Of a stretch of DNA of 43,004 nt, positions 33,444-43,004 are shown in pieces; the first letter of the stretch is position 1, and the number at the start of each line of letters is the position of its first letter. Source of the stretch: Ectocarpus siliculosus (taxonomy: Eukaryota; Sar; Phaeophyceae; Ectocarpales; Ectocarpaceae); contig FN649749.1 in NCBI GenBank assembly GCA_000310025.1, forward strand, positions 3,118,693-3,161,696, written 5' to 3'. The position numbers and the translations under genes were made by a program. Below the pieces are notes generated by a model, which made no database searches, was not told where the DNA came from, and was given only the letters and a program-made list of their open reading frames with translations.

Positions 33444-34216
33444 GTGAGTACGAGTTGCAATACCCTGTTACTCTTCCATGAGCCACACTGCTGTCAAGTC
33501 GTCACAGAGGGGAGAGAAAAAGGAGTCCCGTTCTTAAATTCATCAACGGCGAACTTCCGTCCGCAGCAGCAGTAGCAAAGAGCGAGCAGCGAGAGAGATC
33601 AAAGGAGAGACAGCGAAGTCATCACTCGCACCGGCATTGGCTGGAAAAGCATGCATGCAAGCTAGAGAGCGATGATCCGCGGTTGATGGCTCGCACTTGG
33701 CAATGGAAGCGGGCAGTTTGCTCGCTCCATCTCCACTTGTGTGTGTTCACATGTTCACATCGCCGTTTGTGACGCTCTGTGTTCAGGTCTGACATACGTG
33801 GGGATGCACCCCGTGGTCTTGCTCGCTAAGCGCTAACGTTAGAGCTGACTAGCCACCCCAGCAAAAGGCCACACGCAATGCGCAATCAATCAATCAGAGA
33901 TAGCCCAACGCCTTGCTTGCAGCACGCAACCACCACTCACGGACGTGTGTTTGGCCCGGTGTTGAATCTGAGAGACAAAGAGGCGCGCGGCAAGATAGGA
34001 AAAAAAAATTGCTGTTGCGCGCGTCCACCACCACAGAGCAAACGACCATACACGTCTTGCGTCTCCACCATGTATCTACAGTACATCTGTGCTGCCGGGC
34101 TCTTCTGTTCGCTGTCGCTGTCTTACTTGAGGGAGCCTTCTGGCGCCCTATGCCTTAGCTACGTCATGCACGTTGAACACTTTGCACCGCTCTCTTTTTT
34201 CTCTGCTTCTTCGAAG

Positions 34217-34449
34217 ACCACTGAACGACACCAACACGACGGTTGAGAAATTGCTCCAGATTTGTCGTACCCTCAACGGCCACGTCTCCGCTGCTGCTGC
34301 TGCTGCTGCTGCTGCCGTGTGCCCCTCCGACACGCCGCCTCCTCGACAGCGAGGGCCGCGTTGGGCGAGGGTTGATACAGTAGTTTGTGCCCAGGAGGGC
34401 CACGATGGTAATCGAAACGGCCACAGCAGCCGTACGGCGGCACAAGAAG
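34217..34449 (+). CDS. candidate exon with poly-Ala tract
   Basis: Strong acceptor TCTGCTTCTTCGAAG, donor CAAGAAG|GTGAGA. It encodes TNTTVEKLLQICRTLNGHV, then Ala9 from (GCT)n, then a Pro/Arg linker. It enters with one base, as 33443 requires, and leaves in phase 1, which does not match the main acceptor at 36241. A missing exon, or the alternative acceptor 9 to 10 bases inside that exon, would be needed. Confidence 0.45.
34290..34315 (+). repeat. (GCT)n trinucleotide tract
   Basis: Nine pure units in the candidate exon at 34217, read as Ala on the plus strand. Confidence 0.85.
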
Positions 34450-35499
34450 GTGAGAACAGCGGAGTCCGCGCGTGAGCCGAACCACTACATTGTACTGTAG
34501 TGGGGTTGCGCTTAGTTAGTGTGCGCACGCCGCGTGATGATGCAGTAGCCCCAGGTGAGCAAGCAAGACGATTTGTACGCGTAGACGTGGTAATCTCTGC
34601 CGCAGCACTTGAACTGCTGCTGCTCGTGCGCACATCTACTGCTGTGCCTGCTGGCCGTGTTAAATGGTCTGCGGCTGGTACATTTTACGGGTGGTACGCT
34701 ACCATATGTGCGTTCGGACACATGCAGGTGGCTCTTTTCTTCACAAAGCAGCAAGAAGATTGCATTGAATTCAACGTCAGCCATTCCATTTCCCACTGCA
34801 GTCTTGCAACAACGGAAAAAATAGCCTCCCCCCGGCATATGCGTACTCATGAGTATGAGTATGAGTACACCCATGGCACATGCGCACACAGCAGCAGTGT
34901 TCCCGTAATAAGGCCGCATAGTTCGTGCTAAGGGATTCGGCCTGCCTTGTACCCGGCACTACTATGCGAAGGATAAGAGTAGCTGAATTTTCCATCTTGT
35001 GTCACGCGATTTCACCGCCCTTACATGGGGCAACCGGCCTCTTACTGTAAATTTTAAATTTTATAACATGCGGCCTACAGCAATACAGGGACCCCACTGC
35101 TCGTCTCCTGTGCGCGTACTGTACACATAAAGAGGGAGTCAATGTGTCTATGCAGGCGGTACAAACGCAGCGGGGTTCGGTATCGATACAGACGTGATTT
35201 CTGTCACCAATCCAAATCTCCCTCTTGTTGTGTCTTTTCCCTGAATGCTGATTGATCTAAAAAGTGACTACCGTCTGTCCGCCCCCGCCGCCGTAAGGAT
35301 CGTTCGAGCATCGGAACGAAGAGTTCGGACCGGGCTAGCATCGGTTCGAAGACCTTGAGCTTCCACCAAAAGAAGGGCAGGTTTGCGGCAGGGATCGGGC
35401 ACAGCCCTAGGTCGGATCAGCTCGACCGGATCCGTAAGGTGCGGTGTTGGCGTCTTACCGTGACGTAAGATATCACACCCCTTGGGATCAAAGCAACGA

Positions 35500-36159
35500 T
35501 TACTCCACAGCAGAAGGAGTTGCGGTCCCGGAAAAATGGCGGCGTTGAAGCCGTCTCGTCGACAGCTTTCCGAGAATGCGCCATTTGGTTGAGGATTCTT
35601 CTTCGTGGTGGAGTATTGTAGTCGAGCTTTGATAATCGGTCCGGAGGGAGTGGTGTCTTGTATCATCTGCCGCCATATCTCGGTGTCCAAGGAATGCATT
35701 TACTACGAGGAAAGCCCGTAGGCGTGTATGTGTGTAGCACGCCATTGTTTCCGCCGTCACTAGTTCAAAATACCCACGGAAAAGCTGCCGCTGGTATATT
35801 GCTGAGTCCCGTTTGGTCCAGCCTGCGCGAGAACAACGCTTTACCCCAGTCGTCAGATTCACGATTTGAGGGAAGACCAACTTTGTATTGTCTTCGTGAA
35901 TTGGGTAGGCTTTTTGCTTGTGGAACACGCATCCCGGTATGCGGCTCTCTGGGTTATCGCCAGTTTCAACGATCGTCGAAAATTCATGCGTGCGTCTGCG
36001 CATTTTCTTTTCGGTGTACTCAACCTCCGGTCGAAACCAACGAGGTACCACTGATGTGTTGTCTGCGGGGTCCCTTGGTAGTGGGGGGAAGGGGGTGACG
36101 GGCGTATGATACGCGTTTTCTCGTGCAAGCGAGGCAATAAAGCTATGACCCCTGGGCAA
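35500..36159 (-). CDS. unexplained 219-codon ORF
   Basis: Single open frame without low complexity, rich in Arg, Thr, His, Tyr and Phe, unlike the Ala/Gly/Asp-rich neighbours (for example KAYPIHEDNTKLVFPQIVNL and LFRGYFELVTAETMACYTH). No family recognised. Could be a decayed transposon or viral-type fragment, a missed gene, or chance; a 146-codon plus-strand ORF overlaps it. Confidence 0.3.
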   Translation of the reverse strand: MPRGHSFIASLARENAYHTPVTPFPPLPRDPADNTSVVPRWFRPEVEYTEKKMRRRTHEFSTIVETGDNPESRIPGCVFHKQKAYPIHEDNTKLVFPQIVNLTTGVKRCSRAGWTKRDSAIYQRQLFRGYFELVTAETMACYTHTRLRAFLVVNAFLGHRDMAADDTRHHSLRTDYQSSTTILHHEEESSTKWRILGKLSTRRLQRRHFSGTATPSAVE

Positions 36160-36240
36160 GCCCAGTCATGGGTTATATTTCCTGCTCTTGCGCAAAGCCC
36201 AGCTATTGTTTTTTTCCGTCTCTTTGTTGTCGTTGGGCAG

Positions 36241-36388
36241 AATGCGCTCGAAGACTTCACGCGAGCTACTCACAAGAGGTCCCAATCGGTGCACCAGATG
36301 GCCGCCATGTACGCCAGCACGTCCTCCGACAAGTCATCCAACGCTGACGGAATCAAGCAGCAGCAGCAGGGAGACGCCTGGCTTCCCG
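36241..36388 (+). CDS. right-hand gene exon
   Basis: Acceptor TTGTCGTTGGGCAG, donor CTTCCCG|GTGAGC, phase 0 to 1. Encodes ALEDFTRATHKRSQSVHQMA and a Ser/Asp/Gln-rich tail. Confidence 0.6.
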
Positions 36389-39300
36389 GTGAGCATTCGG
36401 CATCTCGATAGCAGCAGGGGAAGAAATGTCAGCAAGTCCTGTAGTAGCCTACGGCTAGAGATTGGCGGTTACGCCAACAGTATCAGCTGTGGAGGTAAAT
36501 GGCATGTTTGTACATCACCAATGAGTTATTTGGGTCTACGAACATGTGTGTGATTAGAGGTGAGAGAATGCGCCATAGGGCGTAGCAGCTTGGAGAGCTG
36601 GATGGGGGGGGGTTGTGTCTCAACTAATACGACAGCGACGACGTTGGCAAACATGGTCTGTGATGGCCTCGACACAAGCTCAAGATTTCCACGCAAAGTC
36701 AAAGTAGACCATGTTGCACTTTTTGTCCCTTTGTTCCTCTCACAGCAGCAAGTTGTGTATTCGACAATTGTTGATTGCCCCTTATAACCCTTGATCGTCA
36801 CATCCTCCAAGGTGGCTCGTTGAGCTTGTGTGCGTTGAGACTTATCCCCTGACGTAAGGACGAGTTAATTTTTGGCAGTCATGCGCTCGTCACAACGTGT
36901 CCCAACGCAAAACAGCGTATGTGTCCCAATTTGTGCCATTCGGCCTATCTGTCTCTCTTTGTTATGCGGAGGGGGGTTCTCGTGTTAACGCATGCCGTGG
37001 TCGCCAGGCCATTGACCTCGCATCTCTACAATGCCGGGACGGAGCGATAAGGTAGCGGGGGGTGAACCGTACCAGCAGGTACCGATTGGGGTCACCGCGA
37101 ACTGTAGCGGCTGCCGCCGTCGACGCGTGCATTCACAGGCACTGCCTCCTGGTTGTACGTATGCGTGAGTGTTTTCACTACAACTCATGACGTCAGCGAC
37201 GTTGTTTTACGTCCCCTCGGCGCAGAAGGAGCGTTTCGTAGCACCGGCAGCAGCAGCAGCAACAACTCGTTCTCCATGGCAGGGGGCAACACCAAGGGCC
37301 TCGGCGGTCTCGTGAGCGCTTTTGCGAGCGATGGCGGCGGCAGGTGAGCTACCGCATCTAGAGCCTTGCGGCAAACAAGAACAAGAGAAACCGCTCGGCA
37401 AGTTGTATGTGTGAAGAAGGAAACTACTTGTGGCTCGAAATTGATCAGTACGTACCATCCCGAGGCCATGGTCAACGGAAATTGCTTGTGCTTAGGTCGT
37501 ATGCACACGGTTTCGTTGAAAAACAGAAAATAAGTTGTGTGAACGACACAGGGCTACGGTCAATGCGTTAGGTATACGCCTCGTGATTGGCGTATTCTTA
37601 CAGTGCTGTGAAACAGCGGAACGGTAGCGGGGTAGTCTTCAGGGACGTGACGGGGTAGTTTACGGCCGGCCCAAGCTGCGGCGGTGTTTGCTTGGCCGGG
37701 GAGAGAGATGATGCAGTTTCTAAACTTGACACGGGTAGGTGTACACCGATTGCGGGGTTGCCACTCTCGGCGGTGCTTGCATGTTAGTGCAGAAGCCGGG
37801 GTTCCGCCGGGAAACCCGGCGCTATAGTACCGTGGGGTAGTCAGTTCTCACGACCTGGAAGTGCTGAGGACGGTGGTGAATCGAGTGCGCCCTGACTGCT
37901 TGAGCCAACTATCGGACGTACCGGCGGACGGCTTGATTGGATCTCTCTATCACCCTGGACGGGTTATTTTTGGCGTTCACACGTTCGGGTCCATTTTATT
38001 TGGAGTATACCCTTTTTTTTGGTAAGTTTGCCTGTGACCACTGGAATCGCTCGGTCTAGTGTTTGATCGGTACGCACAGATGCGGTTTCTTTATGTAAAG
38101 ACAACAACGACAACACTGCTGCTCCCCTCTCGCGTTGTTGCGTTAAAACGCCTGCAACAACAGATCGCTGGAGTCGGTTGCCTTGGAAGCGCAAGGCGAA
38201 TTGGTGAGTTTTTAGTCCATCCAACTTGAGTTATTATCGCGTACATCGTCTGTTACCTATTGAGTTGAAGTCGTCTTTATGTTCTGGTTGCTGCTGTGGT
38301 GGAGCTAGCAGACTCAGCTGTCGATGGCCGTCGGCTATTAATAATGCAATAGAGAAAGGAAGGTTTATTTCGTCAAATATATATTTGAACAGCTTCCGAG
38401 AATTTGTCGTTATTCGGTCGTGCTTGTTGCTGTTGTTGAAGGACGCTTGGTGAACGCTTGACTTGTTGTGCCTTAGCATGTCGTTTCGGATTATGGCGAA
38501 CAGCAACCTAAATCGTGTTCGGTACGTAGGGTATGCGAGAGAAAGACATGAGGTAAGGATACCTTTCGCTACCTCTCATTGGGCAGCTACCAACCACTGT
38601 CTCGGTCGATGCTTCGATACCAACCGCCGCTTTCCCTGTCGTTCCTGATTGGTAACAACCAATCCCGTCGCTCTCACTTTTTCCCCGTGAAGAGCGAGGA
38701 GGAGATACCCGCCATTCGTGAGGAGGCAGGAGAGGAGCCACAGTCCCTTTCGCCACCGCCGAAGCTGTCAGAGCGGTCTCTCTCCCAACCGAATCCTGAG
38801 GTGCGTGAGGTTCTACAGCAACTGGGAGAAAGTTTGTGCACCACTAGTATACCGTAGGTGACACGAAATAATGTCGTCTCCGCTTTAGCATCACTCCCCG
38901 CTTCAAGGATACCGTGTTTCCAGAACCATGGTGCCCCGCAGGATGGGAAAAAAAAATGGGGGGTGGAGTTTTAAGGACACTTCCCTGCTTCAAGGACACC
39001 TTGCTCGAAGCAAAAACACGAGTGTTCTTACAGAGGGGACAGTTTTGTATGATTGTGCATCACCATCAACATGCGACACGAAGCGATCGTCTTGCTCTCC
39101 CTCGAAATTCAGAAAAGGCTCTCTTACCCTGGTGTTTATGTACTCAGGTCAAGAACTAGTGCCGCCGGCGCGAGGCACTAGAATACGCGCCCCACACGAC
39201 ACACTGCAGCACCGGTAGTGTTGTACTTTTTGTATTTCCCCGTTGCCGAAAGACGGGTGATTTTCATTGCCGCGCGTAGGTTCTCCTGTCAATATTGCTA

Positions 39301-42300
39301 CCTGAAAAATATATTGGTCAAGAGAGAGACAGAGAAAGAAAGCAGGCCTTGCGAAACCGACAGCATTCGTATACTAAACTCCCCCGACGAACCGGTTTCA
39401 GAATGAAGACCGACGCACTACTCACCAAGCGGCATAGAAATTCCAGTTAATGACAGGGCCCTGCATTGAAGAAAACATGAGCAAACTGTTGGGACGCAAC
39501 ATGATTGTAATACAATGTGCACTGGAAACTACCCTCTGCATTTTTCGTAGGCATGGCATGGCTTGCTTGATCCAAGAAGAGAAGCCGCCCGTTGCAACCA
39601 GGGTGTCAAACATTCGCCTGTGCTGTCTCTCCCTCTCAATTTCTCTCTCTCTCACAAACTCTATGCGTAAACATGGACGGTGTCTGTGTGTGTTTTTTTA
39701 GAATCGGCCGGGTGAAAGACCTCGCTCACAGGCACCGTTGTAAGATTTCATGTAGATCGACGTTAGGTAATAGCTCGATTGCTCCACAACTAATAGGATA
39801 AGGCTACCAACGCCCAAGCGGTGGTTTTGGACTCATCTCGTCGACAGGTTTCCTTGCACGAATCGGTTCGTACTCGCACCCTCTTGCTTGTGGATTATCA
39901 TAAGCGTACCCCCCTCCCCCCCCTCCCCTCACCTTGTTGAGGCCCCGCCAACCCTGACGTCACGAATGCTTGCGCTTCTTTTGTTTTTTTTTTCGTTTTG
40001 CGCCGCCAACCGGAATGACGGTTTCATTTGACGTCACGTGATGCCACCCCGACCAGGCGACGAACTACTCCGTCTTCAGCAGCACCTCGGACGTGCGAGC
40101 TCGGGATCTGAAAAAGGTACAGTATCTACAGTCCGCTGAGGAGCGCGGTCAGTGACCACTGACCGTTCCTTCGGCCACATGTTTTTATCGCCGGCAATGT
40201 CTCAAAAGACGATTCAAAGACGATTTTTCATCAGCGAGCTAGCTGTATGTCCTTGCCTTTCTTTTTTTTTTTCAAGGAGGGGTTCGGTGAGCAGGGTGTG
40301 AAACATGCGATGGTTATTTGCTGCCGGCGTACTGTACCTCCCCACGGGCGAAAGGCGTCAAATATTCCTTCGTTCTTTTATATAAAGCGAATGGATGACC
40401 CCCACACATGGACCCGCTGGTACCATCTATCACGAAGCAGTGTACTACACTCTGCGATGGTGTGTGTCACGTGCGCATTCGATACCAGTATTGTATTTTG
40501 TTCTTGTTTTTATTTTGTCGGTCTTGGGGACGCCATGCATGGCACACTTAAGTTGTGTTCCGGATTTTTCGCCAAAAAACGGCGTTTCTCCTTGTGGCGT
40601 GCGTGACAGACTCATCTGGACGAGGCGCGCAACCTCACCAGCAACCGGGCCCGCAAGGTCAAGGACATCGCCAGCGGGTTCAAGGGCGAAAGCAGGCAAG
40701 CTACAGGAGTCAATCCCTACACAGCAGTATGCCATGCATCCGAACCAAGAACACCTGTCCCCAACCCTGACCCTAATCATCTCCCCTTTTCCGAGGATTT
40801 TTTTCCATACCCGCCTTTTCTTCTCTTGGGCTACGTGCTTGTCTGGCGGGTTATTTTGAAGAGGCTTGCTCAGGTGTCATTTCTCGAAGTTAGGTCTGGA
40901 TTGCGTCCGCCACAACGTTGTTTTCGGGCTTTGAATATACATGTATGCGCCTACCGTGGGTGACGCAAGATAACACACGCCGTGAATGGATTTTGAAAAC
41001 CCGGTTACTTAGCACCGCAAAACAAACGACGGCGACAAAACTTTGGCATTGTTTCGTCGAGAGATATCCGAAAAATGGTTTTCTTGTGGCATCCTATTCT
41101 TTCTGGAGTAGTCGAGGTTTACGATCAGAATCGGCCGAGGGGTGTGTAGCATCTTGTTGGAGAGCTATGGTAAACGGTTGTTCTACATTCAGGGAGTCCT
41201 AGTGTCCTAGTCCTTCTCTCTCCCCGCTTTCCCTGAACACGTTATTTGTGGGGTGATTTGTCCATCCGCGATCCGCTGACCACACAAGCCGTTTCCCACG
41301 GTAAACCCGCGGTTGTGTGATAAACACAACCTCATTATATGATGTGTATAAATACCCTGCTGAGTCTCTGGCTGGAAACACAGATGCTCCGAGTCGTCTC
41401 TATATGTGCCATATGATCCAAGTCGTGGAGTTTTGCTGGCGTAGGACATGGTCAACCGGGATATGATATTTGCAGAGTGGAAATATCGTGAAGTGATTTT
41501 TTGTGTGGATGTATCCGTACCCTTGTGGATTGCAGGCCCGAAAATGTGGAGGTTTTCCACAAGAGGCACAAGGAGCAGGAGGCTGACTACCGTCATAAGG
41601 TGCACCAAGGGAAAGAGACTCTCAAGAAGACCTCGCAGGTCTGTTGCGTGCCGCTGGTCTTGGTGCTGCGCTTTTCATCAGCGTTGACGCTGCTGCTGCT
41701 TTGTATTGTTTGGAACCCGGTTTCCAAGGCTTCCCATTGGCACCGTCTTGACACGCACGACAGCGTGCTTTTCTCTCCTACAGCAATTGGCTCTGGTACT
41801 ATCGCCGTTGTCGCTGTTAACAGAGGTGGTGTTGTCATTGCTGTTGCCCCATAAGATTCCTTGATGGTCATGATGTTCTTGTTGTTGCCGCACGCGATCT
41901 CGACCAGTATTCCTTTTCCTGTCCTACAGCAGTAGTTGGTTTTGTCCGCTGCTGCTGCCGTTGTCCTTGCTGTCTGTCTCTATTGGCGCTGTGCTTGTTG
42001 CCTCTGTTGATGGTGATGTTGTTGTTCTTGCTGCTGTTACTCTGCTGATGACGTACAGGGCACCGACGCCATGTACAACTTCGTGCTGAAGCTTAACCTA
42101 GCCACAACGGAGGGCAAGGAGCGCTTCATGAAGAAGTGGGCCATCGGCAGGATCGCCAACGGAGAGTCGATCAACCCCCGCGAGGGCTGGAAGTTCTTGA
42201 AGAGCCTGGGCATCGACGTGCCCAAGGTTCGCCAGCTCTTTGCTTTGCGTCGCCGTTGCCCCCAAGACGACGTGAATTACGCTAGTACTTCGTCAAGCAA

Positions 42301-43004
42301 GATCGAAACCGTATGCAAACGAGTTAAAGCCTTCTCCCTGTTTATTCATCCCCTCGTTAAGCAAGAAGGAATCCTCACGAGTTGGAGCTTCTTCTTTTGT
42401 TCATCCCCTCGTGATTATTGCCACGAATTTTAACGTCAAGCATCCAACCCGCCGCTTCTCACACTACACACCGCCGTCCCCGTGTCGCCGTTGTCTCTCA
42501 CTCGTCGCCATGACGAGCAGCCAAGATCGCCCAATGCCGCCACCGACTTCGCAAGGCCGGGTTCCCCGTCTGAGAAAGATATCACCACCGCCCAAAGCGC
42601 CCCCAACAAGCAGACGACTACCGGCATGATCACGCCCGCCGCCGCCTCTCGCGGGAGGGGACGGACAGGAAACACCCCCGCTACCGCAGGCGGTTACGGC
42701 AGGCCCGGAGGCGGCGGCGGCGGCTTCGCCGTCGGTGACGCGGCCAAGCAGGAGTCTGCCGCGTGGGAGGTGGCCATGTCCCAAGCGGTTGGGGCGGTGG
42801 TGAAGGTCGATGCTGACGCCTGCGCCCCTAAGCTTGGATTAGAGTGAGTGGTGTAAGGAGGAAGTTGTGGGGTTGTTGTTTCTGGTGAGTGTTGCGGTCC
42901 CGAAATACCTTCATGTAAACAGCATCTTCGTGTTGACCTATAGCCGATTCCACTTTTGATTGACGTCTTTATTGACAGTGCCCCCTTCATACGCAACCCC
43001 CCGA
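36241..43004 (+). CDS. right-hand gene of unknown function, continues past window
   Basis: Nine exons on the plus strand join in one frame: 36241-36388, 37226-37343, 38695-38800, 40057-40116, 40610-40695, 41536-41638, 42059-42226, 42521-42843, 42979 to the edge. The product is about 379 residues so far. A helical start (ALEDFTRATHKRSQSVHQMA) leads to a Ser/Gly/Glu/Pro-rich linker, then charged helices (HLDEARNLTSNRARKVKDIA, VFHKRHKEQEADYRHKVHQG, GKERFMKKWAIGRIANGES) and a Gly/Pro-rich segment. The charged helices could be a membrane-binding BAR-type or coiled-coil fold, but this is speculation. The exons at 33283 and 34217 may belong to it. Confidence 0.6.
36965..37062 (-). repeat. tRNA-like repeat, family 2, copy 3
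   Basis: GGGGGGTTCTCGTGTTAACG, then CATGCCGTGG, CCATTGACCTCGCATC and GCCGGGACGGAGC match the pair at 1043-1270 in order and spacing. Again a G run marks the same end. It sits in an intron of the right-hand gene. Confidence 0.65.
37226..37343 (+). CDS. right-hand gene exon
   Basis: Acceptor CCCTCGGCGCAG, donor GGCGGCAG|GTGAGC. Ser/Asn/Gly-rich with MAGGNTKGLGGLVSAFASDG. The ATG at 37276 (CCATGG) could be an alternative start. Confidence 0.65.
37344..38694 (+). other. 1.35-kb intron with one dispersed repeat
   Basis: Contains the family-3 repeat (38020-38117). Otherwise no coding-like ORF. Confidence 0.5.
38020..38117. repeat. dispersed repeat, family 3, copy 2
   Basis: CCTGTGACCACTGGAATCG, GTGTTTGATCGGTACG and AAAGACAACAACGACAAC align with 6466-6592 in the same order. 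The B-box-like GATTCCAGTGG lies on the minus strand. Confidence 0.55.
38695..38800 (+). CDS. right-hand gene exon
   Basis: Acceptor TTTTTCCCCGTGAAGAG (one base entering, completing Ser), donor CCTGAG|GTGCGT. Glu/Pro/Ser-rich: EEEIPAIREEAGEEPQSLS, PPPKLSERSLSQPNPE. Likely disordered. Confidence 0.6.
40057..40116 (+). CDS. right-hand gene exon
   Basis: The exon is 20 codons, with acceptor CCCCGACCAG and donor CTGAAAAAG|GTACAG: NYSVFSSTSDVRARDLKK. Short, so support comes from phase agreement. Confidence 0.55.
40610..40695 (+). CDS. right-hand gene exon with probable GC donor
   Basis: Acceptor GGCGTGCGTGACAG, phase 0. HLDEARNLTSNRARKVKDIA then SGFKGES. The likely donor is AAGCAG|GCAAGC, a GC-AG intron, because it gives phase 2, exactly what the next exon needs. 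Confidence 0.6.
41536..41638 (+). CDS. right-hand gene exon
   Basis: Acceptor GTGGATTGCAG, donor TCGCAG|GTCTGT. The first base completes Arg, then PENVEVFHKRHKEQEADYRH and KVHQGKETLKKTSQ, a highly charged helix. Confidence 0.65.
42059..42226 (+). CDS. right-hand gene exon
   Basis: Acceptor GATGACGTACAG, donor CCCAAG|GTTCGC, 56 codons. MYNFVLKLNLATTEGKERFM, KKWAIGRIANGES and GWKFLKSLGIDVPK: compact, little low complexity, the best-ordered part of the protein. GC-rich codon use. Confidence 0.75.
42521..42843 (+). CDS. right-hand gene exon, Gly/Pro-rich
   Basis: Acceptor CCATGACGAGCAG, donor TTAGA|GTGAGTG. Disordered Ser/Pro/Thr and Gly runs, then helix WEVAMSQAVGAVVKVDADAC. Without splicing the frame ends at TGA 42845-42847, so a retained intron would give a short protein. 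Confidence 0.65.
42979..43004 (+). CDS. right-hand gene exon, cut by window edge
   Basis: Acceptor TTTATTGACAG. Its first base completes Asp, then APFIRNPP before the edge. Confidence 0.5.

Noticed and set aside
34501-34554. Short exon VGLRLVSVRTPRDDAVAP
   Set aside because: In phase with 34449, but the intron would be only 51 bases and the exon would leave in the wrong phase for 36241.
37153-37225. Upstream extension of the exon at 37226
   Set aside because: The frame is open, but a good acceptor at 37225 and phase agreement with 36388 favour splicing.
1-43004. CRISPR arrays, rRNA genes, bacterial operons
   Set aside because: No regularly spaced repeats, no rRNA core sequence and no tightly packed intron-free genes.

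Overview
The window is nuclear DNA of a multicellular-type eukaryote. Coding blocks are short to long exons bounded by GT-AG splice sites (most donors read GTGAGN), they keep frame when joined, and tRNA-derived repeats, a MITE-like element and microsatellites sit between them. Long acidic, Ala, Gly and Ser low-complexity inserts, about 50% GC, one intron per few hundred coding bases and introns of 0.3 to 8 kb fit a stramenopile, most likely a brown alga. That assignment is inference from style, not from a marker gene. The left edge (1-382) contains no C at all and is made of homopolymer runs, so it looks like a degraded contig end rather than genome.

About 600 to 29,350 is dominated by one very large minus-strand gene that I rebuilt by hand: 25 exons whose phases agree at every junction, about 3,010 codons in the window, encoding a tetratricopeptide-repeat (TPR) protein. 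TPR helix pairs are interrupted by disordered inserts: a Glu-rich tract, poly-Asp, Gly/His-rich and Lys/Arg-rich segments. The gene probably begins near 29,347 and runs off the left edge. Its last three exons are separated from the rest or cut by an 8-kb intron (915-8,939) that carries most of the repeats: a tRNA-derived SINE, a tandem 347-bp duplication, a 973-bp element with terminal inverted repeats and TA duplications, and a CTCC microsatellite. The alternative is that the gene stops at 8,892 and the leftmost TPR exons belong to a second gene.

From 29,350 to 33,280 I find no firm gene, only candidate exons on the minus strand (31,206-31,757 and about 32,356-32,600) and a 90-residue plus-strand ORF. 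From about 33,283 to the right edge lies a plus-strand gene. Exons from 36,241 onward form a phase-consistent chain of nine segments encoding a charged, helical protein that I do not recognise, continuing past the right edge. Two further upstream exons (33,283 and 34,217) agree with each other but do not join in phase to the main chain without a missing exon. An unexplained 219-codon minus-strand ORF lies between them at 35,500-36,159.

The two main genes are divergently oriented. TPR proteins normally act as scaffolds that bind partner proteins; nothing here fixes the partner. The main value of the window is the giant TPR gene model and the set of short repeats (three tRNA-like or shared families, one MITE, one tandem duplication), several of which abut poly-G runs.
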